Assembly (NCBI RefSeq): GCF_904848665.1
Contig: NZ_CAJHCQ010000009.1
Coordinates: 236,441-300,440, forward strand
Origin: Paraburkholderia hiiakae
Lineage (GTDB): Bacteria > Pseudomonadota > Gammaproteobacteria > Burkholderiales > Burkholderiaceae
DNA: 64,000 nucleotides
Direction: 5' to 3'
Every line of letters begins with the position of its first letter. Within the stretch, counting starts at the first letter, position 1. Below, one piece after another: positions 33,855-41,823 of this stretch. The translations under genes and the position numbers were made by a program. A model generated the notes under the pieces. The model was given only the letters and a program-made list of their open reading frames with translations. It was not told where the DNA came from and ran no database searches.

Positions 33855-34295
33855 ATGTTCAGCAACAAGAAAAAGCCACAACCCGGCATCGAGCAAACCA
33901 AGCTGGCGACGCTCGTCGCGCAGGACATCACGATCACGGGCGACCTGGAATACGCAGACGGGCTGCGCCTCGACGGCCGCGTGCATGGCAACGTCGCCAG
34001 CAAGCACGGCGCAAAAACGCTGCTCGTGCTGAGCGAGCGCGGCGCGATCGAGGGCAACGTGCACGGCTACGACATCGTGGTGAACGGGCGCATACAGGGC
34101 GACGTGATCGCCGATCACTTCGTCGAACTGCAGTCGAACGCGCACGTGATCGGCAACATCTACTACCAGCAATTGCAGATGGACTGCGGCGCTTCGGTGG
34201 ACGGCAAGCTCACGAGGCGCGACCCCGGCAATAGCGGCGATGCTCAGAGCCCCCCGCTCGATCCGCCTCATCTCGAGGTGCTGCCGCGCGAGTGA
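33855..34295 (+). CDS. Bactofilin (polymer-forming cytoskeletal protein)
   Basis: 146 residues. A short N-terminal tail (MFSNKKKPQPGIEQTKLATL) leads to the DUF583 right-handed beta-helix at about 25-120, with the periodic hydrophobic/glycine pattern (ITGDLEYADGLRLDGRVHGN, AIEGNVHGYDIVVNGRIQGD). The C-terminus is Pro/Ser/Asp-rich and disordered. Bactofilins polymerise without nucleotide at the inner membrane and localise wall enzymes. The preceding M23 peptidase and membrane coiled-coil protein are probable partners. Confidence 0.93.
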   Translation: MFSNKKKPQPGIEQTKLATLVAQDITITGDLEYADGLRLDGRVHGNVASKHGAKTLLVLSERGAIEGNVHGYDIVVNGRIQGDVIADHFVELQSNAHVIGNIYYQQLQMDCGASVDGKLTRRDPGNSGDAQSPPLDPPHLEVLPRE

Positions 34296-34370
34296 GCGCG
34301 TACCGCGCGCGGTGCACGCCGCCTGCTGGCGCGGGTCCGCAAATGCGCGATCTCGGTTACACTGCGCGAC

Positions 34371-34496
34371 ATGCCAAGTAACCCGCTCCGCCACGATCTG
34401 CCGAATGCCACCGCCGCCACGCGCGCGGTGTCGTCGCTCGCGCAGGCCGCTTCGGTGTGGGTGAAAGCCAAAGCCAAAAAACAGCCGCTCATCTGA
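34371..34496 (+). CDS. Possible 41-residue basic protein
   Basis: An ATG-initiated frame of 41 residues (MPSNPLRHDLPNATAATRAV ... ending KAKAKKQPLI) in the 339-base gap between bactofilin and the dapA-family gene. Codon use is GC-biased like that of real genes, but no clear Shine-Dalgarno is present. It is followed 11 bases later by a hairpin that could be its terminator. Kept as tentative. Confidence 0.3.
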   Translation: MPSNPLRHDLPNATAATRAVSSLAQAASVWVKAKAKKQPLI

Positions 34497-34506
34497 CCGG
34501 AGTCTG

Positions 34507-34534
34507 CTGTTCCGTCAGATGTGCGACGGAACAG
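34507..34534 (+). terminator. Hairpin in the bactofilin-dapA gap
   Basis: CTGTTCCGTC (34507-34516) pairs with GACGGAACAG (34525-34534), 10 bp, eight-base loop, no T-run. Either a weak terminator for the upstream unit or a structure in the leader of the next gene. Confidence 0.4.
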
Positions 34535-34634
34535 CCAGTCGACGGCTCCTTGCCCTCAGCGTTATTCCCCGGCTTGCTTCCCTCCTGCGCACCGCTGAAC
34601 GGACCTTCCATACGGTCGAGTTCAAAGGAAAGTC

Positions 34635-35489
34635 ATGTCTGAATTTTCGGGTATCTGGATTCCGCTCATCACGCCGTTCAATGCCGGCGCGGTCGATCAT
34701 GCTGCGCTCGACGCGCTCGTGCGCCGTTACGTCGAGGCCGGTGTGGCTGGCTTCGTCGCGCTCGGTACGACCGGGGAGCCCGCCGCGCTAAGCGACGAGG
34801 AAGCGGACAACGTGCTCGCCACCGTGCTGGCGTCGGCCGGCGGCCTGCCGGTCGTGGCGGGCGTGAGCGGCAATCACACGGCGGAGGTCTGCGAGCGCAT
34901 CGCGGCGCTCAATGAGCGGCCCATCGCGGGCGTGCTGGCGGCTGCGCCTTATTACATCCATCCTGCGCAGGCGGGCGTGATCGGCCACTTCGCGGCGCTC
35001 GCCGATGCGAGCCGCAAGCCGCTGATCGTCTATGACATCCCCGCGCGCACGGGCGTGCGCATCGAATTGCCGAGTCTGCTCGAACTCGCCGCGCACGAGC
35101 GCATCGTCGCGGTGAAGGACTGCGGCGGCTCGCTCGACAAGACGCTCGCGCTGATTCTCGACGGTCGTTTGCAGGTGCTCTGCGGCGAGGACATCGACAT
35201 GTTTGGCGCGATGTGCGCGGGCGCGAGTGGGGCGATTGCGGCGTCGGCGCATTGGCGGCCGGAGCGTTTCGTCGCGATGGCGCGCGCGTTGCAGGAAGGG
35301 CGTCTCGCCGATGCGCGCGCGATCTGGCACACGCTTGTGCCGCTCGTGCGCGCGGCGTTCGCGGAGCCGAATCCGGGGCCGGTGAAGGCGGGGCTTGCAG
35401 CGTGGGGGTTGATCCGCAATGAACTGCGTGCGCCGATGACGCGCGTGAGCGGTGAACTGGAGGCGTCGCTGGCGCGGCTCGTGGTTTGA
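34635..35489 (+). CDS. dapA: DapA/NAL-family aldolase (4-hydroxy-tetrahydrodipicolinate synthase-like)
   Basis: 284 residues of the class I aldolase barrel family that condenses pyruvate with an aldehyde. Pyruvate-binding TTGEPAALSDEE is near 44-56, the catalytic tyrosine is in VYDIPARTG near 131-139 and the Schiff-base lysine is in IVAVKDCGGS near 158. These are the DapA signatures. AAAGGAAAG precedes the ATG. It is not beside lysine-pathway genes, so it may be a second DapA or a related keto-acid aldolase; sequence alone does not decide. Confidence 0.85.
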   Translation: MSEFSGIWIPLITPFNAGAVDHAALDALVRRYVEAGVAGFVALGTTGEPAALSDEEADNVLATVLASAGGLPVVAGVSGNHTAEVCERIAALNERPIAGVLAAAPYYIHPAQAGVIGHFAALADASRKPLIVYDIPARTGVRIELPSLLELAAHERIVAVKDCGGSLDKTLALILDGRLQVLCGEDIDMFGAMCAGASGAIAASAHWRPERFVAMARALQEGRLADARAIWHTLVPLVRAAFAEPNPGPVKAGLAAWGLIRNELRAPMTRVSGELEASLARLVV

Positions 35490-35558
35490 CGATGTCCGTG
35501 CGCGAAGGCGGCGTGGCGGGATGAGATGCGGCGTGCGCGCCGCCCGAAAGCGGCGCTT

Positions 35559-35885
35559 CTAGCGCGCCGCGCGTGCGTTCACGGCGCTCGATGCACGACG
35601 GCGGCGTGCGCGCGGGCGTTCGACTGCGGCGGGTTCGCCGTTCAGCAGAATGCGGCGGCCGGGCACGTGCTGCGCGACGAGGCGGGCGATGTCGAGCGCC
35701 GTGCTCTCGGCGGGCACGACCTGGCGTCGCGCGCTGTCGTCGAGCGGCGTCGTCCATTCGACGAGCCGGTAGGCGCGGCCCCAAGGGTGCTGGAGTGGCG
35801 TGGAGACCCGGCATGACGCGACCGTCGAAGCCGCGCCGTCGCGCAGCAGGGACTGCAGGTGCACCAGTACATCGTCTTCAACCAT
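35559..35885 (-). CDS. Hypothetical protein, 108 aa, basic C-terminus
   Basis: 108 residues starting at the ATG at 35885, which has AGGAGGAG nine bases upstream. The N-terminal 85 residues look folded (MVEDDVLVHLQSLLRDGAAS, then VEWTTPLDDSARRQVVPAES), and the tail is Arg/Ala-rich (RPRARRRRASSAVNARAAR). No known domain. The terminator at 35914-35941 isolates it from the upstream DUF3562 gene. Confidence 0.65.
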   Translation of the reverse strand: MVEDDVLVHLQSLLRDGAASTVASCRVSTPLQHPWGRAYRLVEWTTPLDDSARRQVVPAESTALDIARLVAQHVPGRRILLNGEPAAVERPRARRRRASSAVNARAAR

Positions 35886-35913
35886 GACCTCGCTCCTCCT
35901 AAGCTTGCCGCGC

Positions 35914-35941
35914 AAAAAAACGCCGCCGATCTTCCGGCGGC
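35914..35941 (-). terminator. Intrinsic terminator, minus strand
   Basis: GCCGCCG / CGGCGGC stem at 35922-35941 with seven A residues on its plus-strand left side, i.e. a U-tract for minus-strand transcripts. It ends the DUF3562 gene transcript just before the start of the next gene. Confidence 0.7.
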
Positions 35942-36153
35942 TCAACAGGGGTTGAGCCTATGGTTGCAGCAAAGAATTAAACCAACCTTAAGAGAGGGAG
36001 TTCGGCGGCGTGTGCGCGAGTGCGGCCGAGTGGCCCAATGGGTGTAGCGGCGCGCGCCCGGTGTGGGCGCACACCGCTCAAGACGCGGCGAGTGGAGCGG
36101 CCGGCCCTGCTCGGCCGGCGCGAAGCTAACCTGAATAACCTGACAGACGGCGA

Positions 36154-36351
36154 CTAGTGCGGCTTCGTGCCATTTTGCCGCAGCGTCGCACGCGTCTTGC
36201 GCGCGGCGAAAAGCGGCAGATAGTCCTGGATGCGTGCTTGCGCGCGATATTCATCGAGTGTGTCGGCGTAGATGCGCGCGACCGTTTCTTCCGGCGTGTT
36301 GGTTTCTTCGGCGATCGTATGGACGATCGCAGCAACGTCGGTCTTCGTCAT
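36154..36351 (-). CDS. DUF3562-family protein
   Basis: 65 residues, MTKTDVAAIVHTIAEETNTP followed by EETVARIYADTLDEYRAQAR and YLPLFAARKTRATLR. This matches the short helical DUF3562 family common in Burkholderiaceae, small cytoplasmic proteins of unknown role. CGGAG lies at the right distance before the ATG. Single gene. Confidence 0.85.
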   Translation of the reverse strand: MTKTDVAAIVHTIAEETNTPEETVARIYADTLDEYRAQARIQDYLPLFAARKTRATLRQNGTKPH

Positions 36352-36585
36352 GACTTGGCTCCGGTCAGCGAGGAGGGGGTTGGCAGGCAGGGTTTGAATT
36401 CAAGGATATCCGGGCCCGGGATACCAATAGAATCCGCCTATCGAGCGATATCGTCGCGGCTGTGTCGACTGAGGGATCTGTCTGAGCGCTACCGGCCGCT
36501 CGCGCGCGCCCCTGTATTTTCTGGCCTTCCAGCGAAAAGCGGCCACGGCGAGGCAGAATGCCTGCGCCGCGGCCGCCATTTGCCG

Positions 36586-36606
36586 TGCGGCCATGAGCCG
36601 CACGCA
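36586..36606 (-). terminator. Hairpin downstream of the old-yellow-enzyme gene
   Basis: CGTGCGGC / GCCGCACG 8-bp stem with a CATGA loop, nine bases beyond the minus-strand stop codon. No U-tract follows on that strand. Confidence 0.45.
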
Positions 36607-36614
36607 TGCAATTT

Positions 36615-37676
36615 TTACGCCGCGCTTTCGAGCGACGGATAGTCCGTGTAGCCCGTTTCGCCACGCGCGTAATACGTCGTGGGATTCGGTGCGTTGAGCG
36701 GCGCGTTCAATTCGAAACGGCGCGGCAGATCGGGGTTCGCGATGAAGAGCTGGCCCCACGCGACCGCGTCGGCTTCGCCTGCACCGAGCACGGCCTGGGC
36801 GGATTCCAGCGAAAACTTTTCGTTCGCGATGAACGGACCGCCGAATTCGGCTTTCAACTGCGGCCCGAGACGGTTATCGCCAAGCGATTCGCGCGCGAAG
36901 AGGAACGCGATCTTGCGCTTGCCGAGCTCGCGCGCCACGTAGCTGAACGTCGCAGCCGGATTCGAATCGCCCATCGTGTGCGCGTCGCCGCGCGGTGCGA
37001 TATGCATGCCCACGCGATTCGCGCCCCACACGTCGATACACGCGTCGGTGATTTCAAGCAGCAGGCGCGCGCGATTTTCGATCGAGCCGCCATACGCGTC
37101 CGTGCGCTGGTTGGTGCTGTCCTGCAGGAACTGGTCGAGCAGATAGCCGTTCGCGCCGTGAATCTCCACGCCGTCGAAACCGGCGGCCTTCGCGTAGACC
37201 GCGCCCTGGCGGAACGCGGCGATCACGCCGGCGATTTCTTCGGTGTCGAGCGCGCGCGGCGTGACGAAGCCGCGTTGCGGACGCACGAGGCTCACATTGC
37301 CTTGCGGCGCAATGGCGCTGGGCGCGACGGGCAGATCGCCGTTCAGGAACACGGGGTCGGACACGCGGCCCACGTGCCACAGTTGCATGAAGATGCGGCC
37401 GCCCGCGGCGTGCACCGCGTCGGTCACGATCTTCCAGCCTTCCACCTGCTCTTGCGACCAGATGCCTGGCGTTTCGGCATAGCCGACGCCTTGCGGCGTC
37501 ACCGAGGTCGCTTCGCTGATGATGAGGCCGGCCGTCGCGCGCTCGGCGTAGTACTTCGCCATGAGTGCGTTGGGCACGCGCACTTCACCCGCGCGTTGAC
37601 GCGTGAGCGGAGCCATGATGATGCGGTTCGGCAGCGTGAGGTCGCCGATCTGGATGGGGTCGAAAAGCGTTGCCAT
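36615..37676 (-). CDS. nemA: Old yellow enzyme family alkene reductase (NemA-like)
   Basis: FMN-dependent NADPH enzyme reducing activated C=C bonds, nitrate esters or quinones. 353 residues, FMN barrel: MAPLTRQRAGEVRVPNALM near 21-39, the GRIFMQLWHVGRVSDP motif near 92-107, substrate-binding HGANGYLLDQFLQDSTNQRT near 182-201 (His/Asn pair present), and the C-terminal FIANPDLPRRFELNAPLN. All are characteristic of the NemA/pentaerythritol-tetranitrate-reductase group. An ArsR-type regulator lies 100 bases upstream on the same strand, suggesting electrophile-responsive control. Confidence 0.93.
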   Translation of the reverse strand: MATLFDPIQIGDLTLPNRIIMAPLTRQRAGEVRVPNALMAKYYAERATAGLIISEATSVTPQGVGYAETPGIWSQEQVEGWKIVTDAVHAAGGRIFMQLWHVGRVSDPVFLNGDLPVAPSAIAPQGNVSLVRPQRGFVTPRALDTEEIAGVIAAFRQGAVYAKAAGFDGVEIHGANGYLLDQFLQDSTNQRTDAYGGSIENRARLLLEITDACIDVWGANRVGMHIAPRGDAHTMGDSNPAATFSYVARELGKRKIAFLFARESLGDNRLGPQLKAEFGGPFIANEKFSLESAQAVLGAGEADAVAWGQLFIANPDLPRRFELNAPLNAPNPTTYYARGETGYTDYPSLESAA

Positions 37677-37776
37677 GTAGGGTCACCTTGTCTGCGGGCA
37701 CGGCCCGCGGGCTGAAAAGCGATACTGGAATCGAAACGGACGATGCGTATTCAGCGGATGTTTCGTCGCTGAGGGA

Positions 37777-38100
37777 TCACAACTGCGCGTTCATATGGGC
37801 GATAAACGCCTCGATGACCGGCTCGTTGCGCTTGAAGAACACCCATTGCCCCACGCGTTTGGACGTGACGAGTCCGGCCTTCTGCAAGACGGCCAGATGC
37901 GCGGACACCGTGGATTGCGAAAGCGCGCAATGCGCGTCGATCTTGCCTGCGCACACGCCGTTTTCGAGCGGCAGCGCCTGGTCGCCGAAATGCACCTGCG
38001 GCTCGCGCAGGCTCGCGAGGATCTCGCGGCGCACGGGATTCGAGAGCGCCTTGCAGATCGCGTCGACGTCCAGAGGTGGAGGCGTTGTGGGGTTCTTCAT
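37777..38100 (-). CDS. ArsR-family HTH regulator
   Basis: 107 residues. Winged HTH (CKALSNPVRREILASLREPQ, then SQSTVSAHLAVLQKAGLVTS and GQWVFFKRNEP). Cys residues at about 16, 50 and 58 (AGKIDAHCALS) lie before the recognition helix and could sense metals or electrophiles; the classic CVC metal motif is not present. It is the first gene of a two-gene unit with the alkene reductase, so it is a likely autoregulated repressor of that enzyme. A dyad lies 30 bases upstream. Confidence 0.9.
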   Translation of the reverse strand: MKNPTTPPPLDVDAICKALSNPVRREILASLREPQVHFGDQALPLENGVCAGKIDAHCALSQSTVSAHLAVLQKAGLVTSKRVGQWVFFKRNEPVIEAFIAHMNAQL

Positions 38101-38129
38101 CGCGGTTGCATCGTAACTGTCCGAATCAT

Positions 38130-38149
38130 ATATCGGAATTATACGATAT
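38130..38149. promoter_or_regulatory. Candidate operator of the ArsR regulator
   Basis: ATATCG, eight A/T-rich bases, CGATAT, 30 bases upstream of the arsR-type start codon. The position and the AT-rich centre fit an ArsR operator over the promoter. Inferred. Confidence 0.45.
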
Positions 38150-38185
38150 GGGCGATGGCACTCTTTTCAATAGGGTTGTCAGTGC

Positions 38186-38266
38186 TTTTCGCGCGATCTC
38201 TTCACGCTTTGGTTCGGCGGCAACATCGCGCTGCCGCCGATCGTCACCGGCGCGCCCGGCGTGCAA
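38186..38266 (+). pseudogene. Fragment of an NCS1-type permease
   Basis: The frame reads FSRDLFTLWFGGNIALPPIV then TGAPGVQ, the first conserved helix of nucleobase/cation symporter-1 permeases, and then loses homology. Only about 27 codons remain, with no start or stop. A relic, not a gene. Confidence 0.5.
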
Positions 38267-38297
38267 ATCGATCAGGGGCGCACTGGCTGCGTTCAAT

Positions 38298-38458
38298 CTA
38301 CGCCGTCGCCCGCTGTGTAACCGTGGCCGCGACCTTCACGCGGCTCACGTACGCCAGCGCGGACAAACTGATCATGGCGGTGGCGATCCGCCAGTAGGGC
38401 GGCGCGCTCAGCATCCACGTGACGATGGCGGGCGTGAAGCCGCCGAATACGGTCACGT
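38298..38458 (-). pseudogene. C-terminal fragment of an MFS (metabolite:H+ symporter) transporter
   Basis: On the minus strand the frame reads VTVFGGFTPAIVTWMLSAPP then YWRIATAMISLSALAYVS and a basic end with a stop at 38298. This is the eleventh-twelfth helix region of MHS-type symporters. The other 370 or so residues are missing. Confidence 0.55.
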
Positions 38459-38459
38459 C

Positions 38460-38669
38460 GATGCCGCGCTGGCCGGCGCGATCACGCTCGGCAGCCGGCT
38501 CTCGCTTTCGGGCCTCGCGGACGATCTTTCGCTCGTGTCGAAGCGCTTCGACGAACCGACGCTCAACCAGCGCAACCTGTGTGTGATGACGATGCGCGCG
38601 CGGCGGCTTTCGCGCCCGATCGAAGGTGTGTTGAGGGCGCTGATCGTGGCGATCGAACGCGTGTTGTGA
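38460..38669 (+). pseudogene. C-terminal fragment of a LysR-type regulator
   Basis: 70 codons ending LCVMTMRARRLSRPIEGVLR then ALIVAIERVL and TGA at 38669, resembling the end of a LysR effector domain. The HTH domain is absent and the fragment abuts the MFS remnant within two bases, a clear deletion junction. Confidence 0.5.
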
Positions 38670-38681
38670 CGACCCGGCGCC

Positions 38682-39263
38682 TCAGCGTTTTCCGGCGCGC
38701 CCCGTCATGCGTCCCAGGATGTCCACGCGCTGCACCAGTTGATGGTAGATCACCGCGAGCACGTGCCCGGCGATCAGGACGTACGTCAGGTACGCCAGCC
38801 AGTAGTGGACCTTCGAGCCGAGATGGCCCAGCGCCTTGTCTGCCGGCACGACGGCGGGCACCTGAAACAGCCAGAACCAGTTCACTGGGTGGCCGCCGCC
38901 ATACGAGTTGATATATCCACTGATCGGCATGGCAAAGAGAATCAGATACAGCAAGCCATGACCGATATGCGCGAGCGTCTGCTCGAAGGCCGGAATACGT
39001 TGCGGCAGCGGCGGCGCAGTGCCCGAAAGCCGCGTCACCACGCGGATCAGCGTGAGCAGCAGGACGGTCAGGCCAATCGATTTGTGGAAGTTCACCCAAC
39101 TGCCGCGCGACGGGGCATGACGGTCCATCGTCGTCATGTACCACGCGACCGGGATCACTACGAACATGCATAGCGCGGTCAGCCAGTGCAGCACGCGCAG
39201 CGTCAGACTGTATGTGGAACCCGTGACGGACAGCGCAGAAACGGAGTGCGGGGTTCGGGACAT
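38682..39263 (-). CDS. Cytochrome b561 family protein
   Basis: 193-residue inner-membrane dihaem cytochrome. Four helices at about 22-42, 60-80, 98-118 and 148-170. Candidate haem ligands are the His in LRVLHWLTALC, FHKSIGLTVLL, AHIGHGLLYLI and SKVHYWLAYLT, matching CybB-type proteins that pass electrons from ubiquinol (in E. coli, superoxide:quinone activity). No partner gene is adjacent. Start at the ATG at 39263, with an untypical purine-poor leader. Confidence 0.9.
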   Translation of the reverse strand: MSRTPHSVSALSVTGSTYSLTLRVLHWLTALCMFVVIPVAWYMTTMDRHAPSRGSWVNFHKSIGLTVLLLTLIRVVTRLSGTAPPLPQRIPAFEQTLAHIGHGLLYLILFAMPISGYINSYGGGHPVNWFWLFQVPAVVPADKALGHLGSKVHYWLAYLTYVLIAGHVLAVIYHQLVQRVDILGRMTGRAGKR

Positions 39264-39424
39264 GGTCGGGGCCTTTTAGAGGTCGAATTAACCAAGCCTG
39301 CCACAAAAACGCTGCTGTAGAGCATCGCTGGCCAGTGCGGTTTTGTCAGGCCCCGTTACAACGGCGGTCGTCAAGATGATATTGGATGATAAGTCAACCA
39401 TAATTATTCAGTGGATTTCCCTTA

Positions 39425-39451
39425 TGTAGACACTGTTTAGCCTGCCGATAA
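39425..39451 (+). promoter_or_regulatory. FliA (sigma-28) promoter for the chemoreceptor gene
   Basis: GCCGATAA at 39444-39451 is a perfect match to the FliA -10 octamer. Fifteen bases upstream is TGTA where TAAA is expected. It is 74 bases before the ATG of a chemoreceptor, a standard class-3 flagellar gene. Confidence 0.6.
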
Positions 39452-39525
39452 CTGCGAGGTGTGATTCGATCTCACTGCTGCGCCCCAGCCATAAGTTGCA
39501 TTGTCAATCAGGAGTCGGGAATTCC

Positions 39526-41004
39526 ATGTCCAGCAGTTTCGTAGAAGTCCCGTTTGGCGGGGCGCACGCCCCGGCCAGTGCGCGCCGGGCGGCGGTTGCC
39601 GAGAGCCCGCTCACGAATGCGCGCAAACGCGCCGATCGCGCTTGCGCGCTGGTCAACTGGATTCTTCTGGCGGGCGCTTTGGGGATCGGCTGGCATTTCG
39701 ACGCACTGACACCCGTGCTCGTCGTCGGGCTGCCTCTCGCGCTCGTTTCCACGGTGCTCGCGCTGGCCTTGCCAGGGCTCAAGATCACCAGAATGGGTTC
39801 CGCGCTCACCTTCATGGGCGGCGCGGCCCTGTTGATCGACGTGGGAGGCGGACAGGACGAGTTTCACTTCGTGGTGTTCATCCTGCTTTCGCTATTGCTC
39901 GCCTATCGCGACGTGCAGGTCGTGCTGCTCGCTACCGTTTTCATCTCCGTTCAGCAACTCGCGTTCAACTATTTTCAGGCGTGGGGCTGGCCTGTCAGAG
40001 TCTTTTCGCAAACGGGCTTCGACGTCGTGGCGCAGCACTGGGCGTTTCTCTGGCTTCAGACGTTGTTTATCGCGGCGATTTCGGCGCGCCAGGAGCGCGA
40101 CGCAAATATCGCAGGCGAACTCGCAGCCATGTCGGAGGGGATCGGGCAGGCTTCGGGTTACATCACGCTGGGCGAGCAAGCGAGCCAGCCGGCGAGCGAC
40201 GTGGCCAGCGCATTTCACGCCACGCTCGCGGCCGTGCGCAAAACGCTCCTGCAGGTGCGTGACAGCGTGGGTGAGGTTTCGGAGTCGGTAGCCGGCACCA
40301 GCGCGCGCAACGCCGTCCTTTCGGATCGGACCGAACAGCAGCGCCGTTCGCTCGAAGGCATGGTCGCGGCCATGGAGCAACTCAAGCAAAGCGTGCACGA
40401 GAGCGTCGATCACGCCATGGCGGCCAGCGCGCTGGCAGGCTCGGCGAGCGAGGTCGCGACCCAGGGGCGCGGCGCGATCAAGGCGGTGATCGATACGATG
40501 GGCGAGATTTATCGCTCGTGCGAACGCATTACCGACATCATCGGCGTGATCGATGGCATCGCGTTCCAGACCAACATTCTCGCGCTCAACGCTTCGGTCG
40601 AGGCTGCGCGCGCGGGCGATCAGGGACGGGGGTTCGGGGTGGTGGCGGAGGAGGTCCGTACGCTGGCTCAGCGCAGTGCCGCCGCCGCGAAGGAGATCCG
40701 GGCGCTAATCGGGGAGTCGGTCGAGCGCGCACGCACGGGCAATGGTCTCGTCGAAAGCGCGGGCAACACGGTCGGCGAGGTGCTCGAGGGCGTCGCGCGC
40801 CTGTCGGCCATCGTTCACGAGATGGCGACTGCCGCCGGCGCGCAGCGCGCGGGCATCGACCAGATGGGCGAGAACATCGCGGGCATCGACGCGGCGATAC
40901 GCGAAAACGCGGCGCACGTCGCCGACACGGTCGAGCAGGTCAAGCAGCAGCATCACCAGACGGAACTGCTCGCCAGCGCGGTCAAGGTGTTCAGGCTGGA
41001 TTGA
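39526..41004 (+). CDS. Methyl-accepting chemotaxis protein with multi-helix membrane sensor
   Basis: 492 residues. Instead of a periplasmic domain, residues about 35-195 form five or six membrane helices (LVNWILLAGALGIGWHFDAL, EFHFVVFILLSLLLAYRDVQ, AFLWLQTLFIAAISARQER), a sensor type thought to monitor membrane or energy state. The cytoplasmic signalling region has the hairpin IGVIDGIAFQTNILALNASV and QGRGFGVVAEEVRTLAQRS. No HAMP is obvious. AGGAG lies 11 bases before the ATG. A FliA-type promoter precedes it. Stimulus unknown. Confidence 0.92.
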   Translation: MSSSFVEVPFGGAHAPASARRAAVAESPLTNARKRADRACALVNWILLAGALGIGWHFDALTPVLVVGLPLALVSTVLALALPGLKITRMGSALTFMGGAALLIDVGGGQDEFHFVVFILLSLLLAYRDVQVVLLATVFISVQQLAFNYFQAWGWPVRVFSQTGFDVVAQHWAFLWLQTLFIAAISARQERDANIAGELAAMSEGIGQASGYITLGEQASQPASDVASAFHATLAAVRKTLLQVRDSVGEVSESVAGTSARNAVLSDRTEQQRRSLEGMVAAMEQLKQSVHESVDHAMAASALAGSASEVATQGRGAIKAVIDTMGEIYRSCERITDIIGVIDGIAFQTNILALNASVEAARAGDQGRGFGVVAEEVRTLAQRSAAAAKEIRALIGESVERARTGNGLVESAGNTVGEVLEGVARLSAIVHEMATAAGAQRAGIDQMGENIAGIDAAIRENAAHVADTVEQVKQQHHQTELLASAVKVFRLD

Positions 41005-41172
41005 GTGTCATATCGCGTCGCATTTTTAGGGCGTGACCCCGAGACGTGAGCGGCAGCCGTTCTGTCAGACCATTTTGTTACACCTCTTACGGTGCGCGGC
41101 CTGTGGCGTTACAAAGAGCTTTCACTTTGGCCGCTATACTCGGTCCCGTCTCAAAAACGTAAGAGAACAACT

Positions 41173-41607
41173 ATGTCGAAGAAACTCATCCAGATGGTTG
41201 CCGTTGCTGCGCTGACTGCTGCGGCCTCGCTGCCGGCGCTGGCCGGCGATATGAACAACGCACTGGGTGGCGCGCTCGGCGGCGTCGCCGGCGCGGCTCT
41301 GGGTGGCGCAGTGGGCGGTAGCACCGGTGCCGTGATCGGCGGCGCGGTGGGCGGCGGCGCGGGTGGCGCGGTCACCTCGAATCGTCGCGAGCGCACGGGC
41401 GCCATCATCGGCGGCGCGCTCGGCGGCGGCGCAGGCACCGCGGCGGGCAACGCCATGGGCGGCCGCACGGGCGGCCTGATCGGCGCGGCGGTGGGCGGCG
41501 GCGCAGGTTCGGCGCTCGGCGGCAACGTCTCGCGTTCGAACTCCTACGCCGACGACTATTCGCGCGGCTATCACGGCAAGCACCACAAGCACCGTCATTA
41601 CGACTAA
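41173..41607 (+). CDS. Exported glycine-zipper protein with His-rich tail
   Basis: 144 residues: signal peptide (MSKKLIQMVAVAALTAAAS, cleavage near ALAGD), then about 95 residues of glycine-zipper repeats in which GGALGGVAGAALGGAVGG-like units recur with 8-12 residue spacing, then a Ser/Tyr segment and a YHGKHHKHRHYD end. Glycine zippers insert in the outer or inner membrane or pack against it. The His tail may bind metal. A NRRERTG basic break interrupts the zipper. Function unknown. Confidence 0.8.
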   Translation: MSKKLIQMVAVAALTAAASLPALAGDMNNALGGALGGVAGAALGGAVGGSTGAVIGGAVGGGAGGAVTSNRRERTGAIIGGALGGGAGTAAGNAMGGRTGGLIGAAVGGGAGSALGGNVSRSNSYADDYSRGYHGKHHKHRHYD

Positions 41608-41823
41608 GCACAGCTTGCAAGGCGCAGCGGCCACGCGCCGCTGCGCCTCGTTGTTTCGCGCTGCCGCATGCGGCAGCGCTCGCCGGGCCGTTCTGGCCCG
41701 CGCGTCACTTCCTCTCTCCTCGAGCTTGACGTGATCCGCGTGCCGGGTCATGACGCGTTCGCGCCGTTTGATTCGCGCCGTTTGATTCGGTATGCCAGGC
41801 AATCGTCCGGGTTTCGATGAGAG

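Noticed and set aside
41173..41607. Tandem DNA repeat locus
   Set aside because: The repetition is at protein level (glycine zipper) within a gene with signal peptide; DNA copies are too diverged to count as a repeat array.
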